Assembly: GCF_000003605.2 (NCBI RefSeq)
Contig: NW_003105106.1
Span: 18,202-63,816, forward strand
Direction of reading: 5' to 3'
Source of the DNA: Saccoglossus kowalevskii
Taxonomy: Eukaryota; Hemichordata; Enteropneusta; Harrimaniidae
DNA length: 45,615 bases
Shown here: positions 12,501-25,600 of the stretch, piece after piece
Numbering within the stretch: the first letter of the stretch is position 1
Layout of the letters: each line of letters opens with the position of its first letter
Translations under genes and position numbers: made by a program
The notes under the pieces: generated by a model
The model's database searches: none
What the model was told of the DNA's origin: nothing
What the model saw: the letters and a program-made list of their open reading frames with translations, nothing else

Positions 12501-15500
12501 AATGAGGTTGTATATTCATCCTCTTCCATCGATCTTTGAATGGCACCTTTCCAGAATTTCTTGATGCCATTTAATAATGCATGTAGGGGTGCTGTGATTA
12601 TAGAGAAGCCAGGTATGAAACGTCAATAGTATCCCATTAGTCCCAGAAGTGTCCCAGTCTGTGACTGCAGCTATTTTTTCTGGTTCTGTTGAAATTCCTC
12701 GCTCTGACACAATATGACTCAGAAAACTGACCTATTGTTTGAACAGATAACATTTATCATGTTCGACTTTTAACCTTTCAACTTCCAACCTTGTAAAGAC
12801 CTTCTCTCACAATTCCATCATTCTGTCAGAACCGAAAATTAAATGTCATCAATATGTGACAACAAACTCTGATCTTCCAAGCAACCCTCTATCAGTTTTT
12901 GAAAACCTGCAGGGCCATTGCAAAGACCGAAAGGCATCTAAATATATTTGAGCAGACAAACGCTGCTGACATGTAATGCTGTCTGTGGGATGTCTTGTTC
13001 ATTCATTGCACACTGTAAGTATCCTTGTGCTAAATCGAGTGTGCTAAAGTTCTTGGCTCTCTTCATTGCTTCCATGGACACCCGGTTTTATGTGACTTAC
13101 GAGGGCTCTATGGTCCATACAATTATGAAGTCCACTATTTTTCTTTCTAACCAGAGTCGCTTATTAACTATAGGGACTCGCACTCGGATGCACGATGCCA
13201 CGTACACACCAGTCTTGTAGCAATTGTTTCACCTCTATTTGTAGATGTGAAGGTATGTGACGATGGGGTAAATAAACTGGTATATATTCAAGGATATGAA
13301 TTTGGTGTTTAATTCAAGTATTGCCATCCTTGCTAAATACAGTATAATGTTTAGTCTGCAGTTTTATCAGGATACCTCTTCAGTCAGAGGTCAAGTCACA
13401 GTCTAAAACATCTAACCTACGAGGAACTCGACAAAGAGCTACCAACCTGACCAACTTTTATCTCTTGTTCTTGGTCTATTTCATCAACACCATGAACTAC
13501 CTCTAAGCGCATACCGGAACATCTTCATTGTCCAAATTTGCAACACACACTGGAACATGGTTATGTTCAATAATAGGATAAAACCTGACTTTCAACAGAC
13601 TTCTAGGCAAAGAACTATCAGAGACCTCCAAATGCTCAATCATTGCGTCATACTTTCCATTACATACATTAATATTGCCACAATGAACTATGGTTTAACC
13701 CTTCTAAAGTGACTGTGATTACCCTCGGCACAATCATAAAGAAAATGATTGAACCGGATGATATTCATAGTAAAAAAACAAATCTTTTGGGCGGAAAATG
13801 GCCATACAGGATTTGGTTGCACCGAAAGTTCAATTTCATCCAACCAAATCGCCCAACTGATCATATACACGAATGTAAACAGTATCAACCAGCCAGTTGG
13901 AACACAAGTCAAAGATTGATGTATCGAAATCTAGCAAGTGTGTTACACGTGTGCGTGTTCAAAAAAACAGTGTTATACATTTGGCGCAAGTTTTGACTGG
14001 ACCCCACACAAAATCAATATATCCAGAATTAAACGCACCATTGTAGGCAAACTATTATCAAATGTCACATTTTTAATATTTTAAGAACCACGTTCTAATA
14101 ACACTCGCAGAAATAGGTAGCCAAAACTCCTTGTATAATAATATGCTATTCTTGGGACATTTATTTGTACAACTGAATACATTATGCTGACATGTATTCA
14201 CCTGTTTGAGGCAGTTTTTCGATACTTAACTTTTGGAAAAATATGAAGTTAAAACTAGTATATTAAAACTTTATTGATCTTGATTATGCAAATTATCTCG
14301 TAACCATTCGTGTCTTTGCATCCAAGAAGCTATATTTAAAATAATTTGAACTGAATTTACACTATTCATCTAATTGTTCTGACTTTTTCAGAGTGGGAAG
14401 AACCGTAACAATTTGTATGTGTATTTTGGGTGAAACTATCAAAATAGATATAATTGATTACAGTGTCATTGCAACACCACACCTTATCTCGATTATGTAC
14501 TCATACTAATCATATCCTCGTTTGGTTTCACACATATCCAGTTGACAAGGGTTGGTTTAATTATATATAGATGTCTAAATAGATTGGTAACTTGGCGAGT
14601 AATACAATTTTAGCTTTTCTAATTTCCGTTACGCTAAATAAATGTAAAAAAATGTGAAATAATTTTGAAATTTTGTGTCTCATACGCCCTCTCATGGAAA
14701 TAATGGAATAACATTCCACTAGCTAAGTAACGCACATTTCTGAAATAATATTCTCATGAGCTGTTAAGCCCAACTTGTTGAAGCATGTAGTCACGTCCTC
14801 ACTAGAACATTACATGTTGTTCAGTTCAAACGTCCACAGAATAGATGCAATAAACAGTTTCCAGATAAACAGCCAGTTCAGTCTTGTCAGCATCAACATT
14901 GTCTTGATGGACCCCATCTTCGCTAGCCAAGGTTTAAGTTTATTCGGCCAAGCCTCTAAACAGACCATGGCAGAACTGCCATCAATTATGCGTATTCTAA
15001 CAGCGCCCCCAGTAGTCAGTTGCGGATAATCATTGTCCAATCAGTTTGCGTGTTACAAATCCCTCTTTGGCGTTTCATTTTAATCAATATAGCGGCGCCC
15101 ATGAATTGTGATATTTGTGATGATAAAATTGCGAAAGTACAGGCAATCGACGCAGTTTTGTTTGGGAAGGATGTCTTCGTAGCAACAAAAACAGGAAATG
15201 GAATTTTGTTTTTTTATAATTTGCCTTACACGTGCTATTATAGAGAAACGATGATAGTTGAATAAAAGTTATGCGCAATTTGATTAGGGGTAACATAAAC
15301 AGTACATAACGTTGTAACCGTCCATATATTTCTTCATTGCAGATGGCCGTTGTTTCACCTAATCAACTGATGTTTCCAAGTGTCACAGTTTGTAATACCA
15401 ACAAACTAAGACGGTCTGCCATACGGGATTCTATTTATAGTGATTTGCTTGTTGTGGATACCAACTTCGTTCTACCATACTATGGTAGGTAGTGCGCGAT

Positions 15501-16540
15501 GCCTGTTTTTTGCGAACTAATAAAACTGTTCATAGAATAGAAGGTATAACTGAATAGAAATCAAACTATTTGAACATGCAAATCGTGACTGTGTTAATAT
15601 TTGTGTGCTGAAATCTGTAGTCTATCTTATACAATTTGGCGTAAGTGGCATATAAAATTGTAGAGCCTTGTTATCAACCTTTTTCTGACAGTAATATATT
15701 GTTTGAGCTCTTAATTGTTGTTATTTTATTTAACAGTATGAATTCGATATATTTAATGATTATTTCACAGTACCCTGTATGATTGGCGACTTCAACTGTA
15801 CCAATGGTATACATTGTATTAAACCTTACCTTGTGTGTGATGGAATAATTCATTGTGAAGATAAAAGTGATGAACATGATTGTTTTTTTGGTAAGCCAAA
15901 CAGGTGTAATAAAAACCAACTCGGCTCAAGTTTTCCTTTAAAAGTTAGGCTTTCAATATTATAAGCCTAAATATAATGATCTCGGCACAGGACGTGATTT
16001 AGAGAGATAACCGTAATACTATTGAATGTAAAAAATAATCAACAATTAAAGTTTGTAGTAGTGTTCGCTGTTCGTATCTCCTTTATACACATATTGTACT
16101 AATGATGCACATAAAGACGTAGTGTGCTTATTATAACATAACGTTTGATAAAAAAAAAACATCAACGTAACATTTAATTATGGAAAATATTGATCGTTTG
16201 GGAGCCTCTTCTATTTAAAAGTTACTGATTTTTACCTCAAACTGAGAATAGTAATCACTGGTAACGCCGAGGATTATTTTTACGTTGTCCTGTCGAAATA
16301 TGCACATCATATCTATCACTACACGTACATGCTTCATTTCAAAAATTATTAAAAAAAAACATGCTTTGATTTTCCAGAGGAGTGTGGAGAGGACGAATTC
16401 CATTGTGATAATGGTAGCGAACGTGGGACATGTATACCCTCAAATCTGGTTTGTGATAAAACTCTCGACTGTTATGATGGCCAAGACGAAGATAATTGTG
16501 GTAAGATTTGATTTGAATTACTTAAACAAACATTGGTTGA

Positions 16541-16606
<66 letters not shown>

Positions 16607-19600
16607 CACTATAAGGGCTGCCAACTTACAAATCATTTTATTAATATTGTCAGAATGTGACGTAATAAAAGATCATAGATGTATCCTCTCATTGGAGTGT
16701 ATTTCTAAGGTCAAAACATGCGATGGTGAATACGATTGTCGTGATGGCAGTGATGAAAGCAACAATGTCTGTGGTAAGCATGTATTATCTCAAAACTTCA
16801 TATGGTCTTGTTCATGAACTGGATAACAATCAAACAAAACACTTTAAGATATATTTTGTTCAGTGTCATTCTTCATGTTTCACCCAAATCTGGCTTGCAC
16901 CCAAACCAAGTGTCTTGTAAACAAACTTATCTAGCAAATATATGAATTAACATCACTTCGTCTAACACAAATTATGTTAAACAGCGGAAATCAATGTCTA
17001 CCAGATTTGTCATTCATAGCAAAAGGTGGTTTGAATACAAACCTCAACTTGATGCCTAAAGCAGCAAACACGTTGAGAAAATGTTCACACTCGTTTTACA
17101 CAATAGAGCGGTCACAACATTTACATGCGATTACTGTAGTCTATTTGTATCTACTAGGATTTAACACGCCTAATTTTAAAAATGCCTTGATCAATAAGTG
17201 TCTAAGTTACAGGGCAACTATTTAGATTTTTCCGAGGAACAATTAATGCATTTGACATGGGATAATTTGTAACAACAATAGCAATTAAACAGCAATTGGT
17301 ACATTATAAGTATGACATCCTTGTCATAATACTGGTTAATGCTAATTTGAATGACCAATTTTATTATGACATGCTAGGCTCAAACTTCCATTTTATTTGA
17401 GGATTCCAAATATAGAAGGACGCTTCAGCCAAACATTTGTCATTATTTAACAAATTCAAACTATATTATGTCATTTAGAGAACTATTTAAAGAAAGAAAT
17501 CACATAATTTATAACTGTTGATATTTTCTATAAATGCATGTTGTGAATATGCATTGTAATACAGCAAAAATACAGCATACACAAATGTTTTTACTCAAAA
17601 ACTGCTTGCTTTTCAACAGAGATCCCCTTGATGAATATTGCACCAATGGCCTTAGCCACAATGCAGAGTGGTACATACGCAAACGATACAGACCCTGACC
17701 AGGCACGTGACGGCGATATCGACACATGCTCTGTGACGTATAATACCTATCAACCATATTGGACAATCAACTTTGGTTCAGCTGCATTGGTACATGAAGT
17801 AACTATAACGCATAATGGAGACTATATATGTACGTAGAATTGTTTATACATTTATACATTAAACAATGTACATGAACGACATGGGACCTTGGTTAGTTTC
17901 TCTTACTAGAATTCTAATAGCTGGCGATCAGCGTGTTTGTTTTCAAAATTCTGCACACTGATCTAGTCCAGCAGTGTACATATTCAGACATTATCAAAGA
18001 TATACCTCCCGAGTTGGCAAATTTGTTATCATTTTACAGGTATTATTAACTGGACAAAGTCCCTGGCGTGCATGGTTAGTGTTGTTCGTACATTAATATA
18101 GCATGACTAATAATAATTGATGCGTCCGATGCGTTTTCAGAAATGCTTTTCAAAAAACAAAGTAATGTTCCAGATGTATATCGATGGGACAAACATATGC
18201 TTGTGTAATAATTCAGCAATTCGAATGACTCCTTCAGGATGTTTAGTCATCAGGCATCGTATTCAGATATTTAATATTGGATCATGCATAAAACAAATCA
18301 TTTGAAAGTAACATTCCAGAATCCAACAAACCATTCCTGTATCAATAGTAGGGGGTAGACATTTTCTGCGATTGTCAATGTCCTTTGCAGTGTTGTAAGC
18401 TGAAATGCATTATACTCGTTGTTCTGACAATTTTATATCCCTGGCGGGCTATATGTCGACGTGAAAATTATATAAAATGTTCACTTGGCAATATAGCTAA
18501 TGTACAACAATTTCAAGGGTCTTAGAGGTTATTGTTTACATGTACGAATTATAGGAGCATATGGGTACTGCATCATCACGGCAAATAACACGCACCAGTG
18601 TATAAACATTTATTTCATGGCAATACTACGATGTGATACGATGGAATACAATGCAATACGATACGATGATATATGAAAGTGTGGTTCTAAAATAATAAGA
18701 AATGCACCAAACTACGATACATAATGCAAAATACACACACTGTAGCAAATTAAATACACATCATAAATTCGAATAAAATGATTATAACAGGCACACTACA
18801 AACATGCATTTCAACAACAATACGTGCTTCCTTGTGAACATGGAAATGATACACAGTAGTGCAGTACGCAATCTTCACAAATATAATGAACAGGTGAATT
18901 CACAGTAAAATACTTTCGCAGAGAACGACACTGCTTACCTTGAATAGTGACGTATCCAAATTTGAACCAACACTGTTCCCAAACTCATCTGTGTGGCCAG
19001 TGGATAAACAAACCGTTTAGGAGCACACTGACTAAAACTGACTACACCTAGCCAGCATAGCACAACAAAGGTCGCTATGCCAGAGTGCAAAAACAAAAGG
19101 CCATCTGCACACCAGAAGAATGAAGGAGTTTGCCAATCACAGCTCAGTTTGCAGTTACATAGTTAATGGATTGGATTGAAATGCGAATAAAAATTTATTT
19201 GTATCAAGTTTTGGTTTGTAAAAAAGGGTATTTGTACTGTCAAAAGTACTGTACACACAGTCATGGATTCAGACTGTTGGCCAATAACTTGAAGAAATCG
19301 CACCTGTTTCATGTACATATTATAGCAAACAACATGCTGTCTTCAATTAAAAACCAACTGCTTAGTTCATACTGAAGGGCGATCATGCGTTTACACAGCT
19401 CGTCAATCTAAAATCCCATCATTTTGGGTGTACCATATGATAAGTTGAATTTATACATATTTGTCGAGTTTCAACAATTCATGAGCATTGCAATCAAACA
19501 ATTCCAATGTGCTCCCTTGCTGACAAATTTATTCATATGAAGTTTATATAGAAATTAGTTAAAACTAAACCGTACGCAAAAGTCAAGTTCTTTAATTTCA

Positions 19601-22600
19601 CATTCAGACATATTGATTATGTATTGAGTATACATTTAAATGATCTATGGTTTAGTATGTTAATTCTCTTTTACACAATAATTCACCTCGTTATAACATA
19701 AGATAATTGCGTTTATTGGTTATCCGACGCTAATAATGCAAAAGATACTTGTTTTACAACTGTTCTTCTGTACTTTTCGTGTCTGTCAGTTACAATTCAG
19801 TTTTGGCAAGAACTAACACTAACTATATTATGAGGTTATTACGAGGATACCGCAAAGTATGCGCAAAGTCATTACAGCGGGATTATCGACCGAACGCATG
19901 ACCCCCCGCTGGCCGATGCGCCTGCGTGAGTGCATACTTTGAGGTAACATTATTATTATACATCTTTTCCTTCCAATGCTACATCATGGGAATGGCGAAA
20001 TCCAAAACGTTTAGAACACAATCAGCGAACTTCATTGTGTGCAGTCCGGTCAAACCCTGGTGGCAGCCATGTTTGTTTTTATTATTATAAGACGCTTACG
20101 CGCGTAAGCATTCCATATTTGGAATTCGCATTTCCTAATATGGTAGGATAAAAATACCCCGTAAAATACCGCAAAATGCTACGCTGTAATTTATGGCGTT
20201 ACGGTGACAGATGTATAATAATAATATACTTTATTACATATTATTATACATCTGTCACCGTTTCCTTGGAAGTAAAATATGTATAATATAACTGCGCGTC
20301 AGATCTGATCTATTAAATTTCAAAGCCGAGACTCGATTTACTACGAATACGGTATGTATACTGGTATATTGTGACACATACGTACATACATGGCATCATT
20401 ATATATTCAAGATGCAAGTCTTACTGGCGCTGAAATAAGAGTTGGCGGAAACAACTATTTCCTAAACAATGAATTGTGTGCGGCGAGACTGCTACCAACT
20501 CAGACATCTAGTTTGACATTCACCGTAGAATGCGACAATCCATTATACGGACGGTATTTAAGTATACAGGTTATGGAATCGTCACAAGCTTTAATATTAT
20601 GTGAAGTGGAAATTATGGCGGTGGGTGAGTTTCAATTCAACACGCTGATACTGAATATTGTATGGATATCATATGCACAGCTATGAAGTATGTGTCAGTG
20701 CAAGCTATATGCTATGACGTAATATATGTTCAATCTAAGGATGTCATTTGAAATGGGGCACGTATACGATCGAAAAGCCGTTCCGCAGCACCTTTGAGCA
20801 ATATAAGAGTTTTTGCTACATGTAATAATCGTGTACTATATGCATGCGGTAAAAATGCTGTCACAAATGAATATAGGAAACATTTATTTATTCGAATATC
20901 CACATATCGCTAAAAAACAATAGAAAGACATTTTTCTCTCGATTTCAGCAAATGCTCTATCGAATGTGGCATATGGCAAACCTGCTGAACAAAGTAGTCA
21001 GTTCAAAGATGGGAGCGCCATTAAAGCTGTAGACGGTGATACAAGCAGTGATTACTCTCATCATAGTTGTATGCATACTCAGTTTGAATATGAGCCGTGG
21101 TGGAGAGTTGATACTGAATGTGAGTGTGGAATAGAATATATTGTGATCACCAACAGACAAGATTGCTGCAGTGAGTAAATATCAACTGGATAGATCGTTT
21201 TGAACTTTGTAATGTAAATTTACGCAAATTACATCAATGTACCGGCGGTCGAACTTTTTAGTGGATTTCAACCATTTATACAGTATATGCACTCACCGCT
21301 TATACCTTTCCTTTAACATTATATCCAACTCATTTCATTGTGTGAAAAACGTTGCACTTAGAAACAAATGATTTATATATTTTAGGCGATCGTTTAATTG
21401 GAGCCGAAGTAAGAATTGGAAATAGTAGGTTTCTTAATGAAAGTAACACGTTATGTGGTACAGTGACACGTGCGAATATTGAGGATGTTGACATTGTCAT
21501 TAACTGTGGCGATACCATTGTCGGAAGATATGTTAGTATTCAGATATTTAACAGAACAGATTACCTCCATGTTTGTGAAGTGAAAGCATTCGGAAACGGT
21601 ATTTTATTTATTTAATTATTTGTCACGTTTAACCAGACCCACAAGTTGAATTTATGTTATAATAAATAATCTACATCTGGCCATCTGACTAAAATCCAGT
21701 GTAGATATAGGCTCGAATTTCTATTTTTACTCTTTTATTTTTGTCATTGTTATTTTTGTTTTTGTTTTATGTTATTAAATTCATATGTATCGTATCTCGA
21801 TCGCCTTAAATGTATTTGACGCAATGCAATTGGAAATCTCGTACAACGGGACTAGTTTTTGACGAGTTTTGTTGACCAGTCACAGAGCGCTTTACAAAAC
21901 AAGTTGTCTGACTAACGCATGCACGATTCGTCGTTCTTTAAAAGAGAGATCGAACGAAGACTGTGATTTGGAGGTAAGTTTAGCAATTTGTATGCAAAAA
22001 TTATAGCTTTTGTGAGTAATTACGGCTGGGGAGCAGAATTTATTGGATTTAAGTGCATTGTGAAAAATATACATACTTTGAAGACGACGTTACCGTCCTA
22101 CCCACAGGCGCTTGTCACGTTTCTTAATGGGTTGTCTGTATGTGTAAGAACGAGATTATATACGTACACGCATATAATAAATATAGACAAGGTAAAAAAG
22201 CTTCGTCCATTTCTTTCTTACACCAACTCGGAAACTGTCCACAATTTATCAATTCACAATGTTTTAATCCCTTAAATTTAGCTACAAATGAAAAAAATCA
22301 CTCAGGCGATCGGTAACAAAACATGCGTACTACTGCCAACTTAACAGGCTCACGACTATGGTGACTTAAAATATAAATCAGCTCTAAGAAACGAAACGAA
22401 ATTACTTAAATGTTAGTTTAGACAACGAATGAAGGTACTTGTTTTAGTCTGTAAACGAGTTTTCGGCGAGTGTCTCAAGTTGTTTGTTGTTCCTCTCCAC
22501 GTTACATTTCGAAGAGTTTGTAACTCGTACTCTGATTGGTTGACTCACGCGAGATTTGCACGAGATTTCAGAGTCAGATGTTGTTAAGACGCCGAGATAC

Positions 22601-25600
22601 GATATATAAACAAATTATAACGGCAAGTCAAACCGATATATATTCAGAAATAAACAAAAAAAAACAATAAAATATATAATAATAAAATAAAATAAAATAA
22701 AATAATTGGACTCCATTATTATTAGAAAGTGTTTTAATTTAATCTTTGTTTTATCTGGAATGAGAAGTGTGTATAGTGTTTCTTACGTTTCACTCTCCAG
22801 TTGTGGCTGAGTCGCTTTCAAATGTAGCATTAAATAAGTCTGCGTATATAAGCAGTGTTTGGTATGGTAATACAGCTGATAAAGCCGTGGATGGCAACAC
22901 CTACCCAGTACTTAATTCAGGAACATGTATCCACAGTGCTGAAGAAAGTGAACCATGGTGGAGAGTTGATCTTGGTGGTATTTACTTTGTGTACAAAGTG
23001 GCTATATACAATAGACAGGATTGTTGTGGTATGTAACATAATATTGAAAATATAGTGAATGCTCTGGTTATGCTCTGATATTTGATAGTTATATTTTAAT
23101 TTTAGAACCATATGTGACAAGTTAGAGAGTAATATATGTACCAACCATAGACGTTGTGGAATACATAACACATATATCTCACATGCAATCATTTGCTCAA
23201 ACAAATGTGTTAGTAGTGATCATTAAAGACAATCAGAGTATACATAGTGATGTTTTTATATGACATTTGATATGTCTATAGTACCATATTGTCCTCTCGC
23301 AGCACAGCGATTGGCCGGAGCTGCTGTTCGTGTTGGTTACTATGAAGATGCAAAACGAAACCACCGATGTGGTCAACAAATAGTCCCTCAGATTTCGCGT
23401 CGATGGAGAATAAATAGGAAATGTCATGTTCCTATTTTGGGCAGATACGTCAGCATACAGCTGGAGGGAGTTGGTAGTGGATTTCTCCATATATGTGAGG
23501 TTAAGGTATTTGCAGATGGTAGGTAAACACACCAGAACTATATGAGGTATTTTGGGGGACAAACGAAAGAATGATTAAAAACTTACAATCTTACAATGGG
23601 CAAAATATCTCAGTATATGAGGTATGTGTATTTGACAATTCAATTATAACTGCACAAAACGTGAAAATAAATCATTCTCCTATATATCGCACATATTGGT
23701 TTTATTATGTTTATGTCTCTACAGTTATCACGCTCCATGAACTAGAGATCTTTGCTTGAACACCTTGAGAAAATACTGCATTAAATTAACAAATGTTAAA
23801 CGGATATATATCTAACATGTAAATGTGTATTATTATGCTTTTTGATTTGATGAATTGTTTCTTTCAGAGTTGGTGATCAATCCAGTTGAAAAAATAAAAC
23901 AGCGAGCACTATTTGCATTCTTTGACAAACAACAATTTAAACGTCTTATGTCGGACAGTGGCAAAGACAAAGTATACAATGACGTGTCGCTTGAAACGTG
24001 TCTAGATAACTGTTACTTCCAGAAAACATTTGTTTGTAAATCGTTTGACTATAGGCAAGATGTACATGAATGTACTATTTATAGCGTCGACGCCAGTGAC
24101 AAAAACTCTAGCTTAATGGTTGACGAGCATTTCAATTATTATCAAAGACTTGTACACGGAGGTATGTACATGAGTTCTCATATTTATATCGTTTGATGTA
24201 TGATCGCAAAAAACATATGTATTGACTGTATAAGGTGAGATGAGCGAACAGAATGTATTCACTTTTCTTATGTACCTTTGTAGTTTTCATTGCATCGGGC
24301 AACTCATCCGATTGTCCATCTGGTATGTGGCAATGTGGTTCCGGCGAATGTTTACATACATACAGAATATGTGATGTCATCAACGATTGCCTAGACTCAT
24401 CTGATGAAGAAGATTGTACTTTCAAAGAAAGTGGTGGGTATAATCCTTCCTGTCAAATGTCATCTCAAAAAGTATTGAAATCTTGAATGCATTAAAATGA
24501 TTTGCTAAAGGAATATGAATATATAGCTATATGATTATTGTTATATTACAACTATGAAATATAATTGACTAATACATACACTGAGGATTCTGAACATATC
24601 CTCTCCTGAGTTTCTTCCTCGTTTCATTTGACAGACCCACCGGCCTTTCCCATCCCTTTTGACAGACCCTACCCTCAGCTCGGATACATATACCACACAA
24701 CACTTTTCTGCACATGTTCTGGTATTTTCCATGTCATCTAACAGTCTCATTGTATCATTTACTATGAGGATTCTGGACATATCCTCCCATAGGACCTTCC
24801 CGCTTTAGTTGGCACACCCTACCGACCTGTCTTCCCCCATTCTGTAGACCACCACCAACCTTAGGTCAAATACATATGCCACATACGCACTCTTTTTTTG
24901 CACACTTTCCGGTATTTTCCTTGTGTTTAATAGTCTCATTGTATCATTCATATACACAGCGTGGAAACTGGAGATATACACCCTCTAGGACCTTTCCCGT
25001 TCCGTTTGGCGGCTCTGCATAACTATATGCCCCCCTGTCAACCATTTGAACATATCCATTTCTGCGAGTATACCTTGGGTATATGCGAAGAACACAACAT
25101 TTGTGCCAGGCTAAAAGTCGAGAAACTGTAAGGTCCATCTTTTCATGAGGGTCCGTAAGGGCAATCCAATTCCTGTACCATGTAGGACTTGTGACAGGGG
25201 AGTTTATTGAGAGATGAAACTCCGATGAGCCTGTGACCGAGATAAAATAGAGGCATATCCTATAGAGACATATCCCTCAACAAGGGATTAAAGATTTATT
25301 TAGCATTTACTAAAGCATTTACTGTCTGGGAGATATATATCCTCCCTTAGCTTGTAAGACTATGGACAGGAAGGCTCACGACTATGTTGACTTGGTGATA
25401 ACAATACGAGTGATCATATTTTCATGCAGACAGAGTGGGTAGTTGGCAGATGGATGTACCTCAAGATCATCCCCTTGGCACTGACCAAAGAGACCAAAGA
25501 GTCGCACATTTCACATTCACAGAAGAGATTAATGTAAAAAAAAGATAATAGCACTCTGCTCAGCTCTATTTCCCATAAAGGACCATGTGGACATGCGCTC

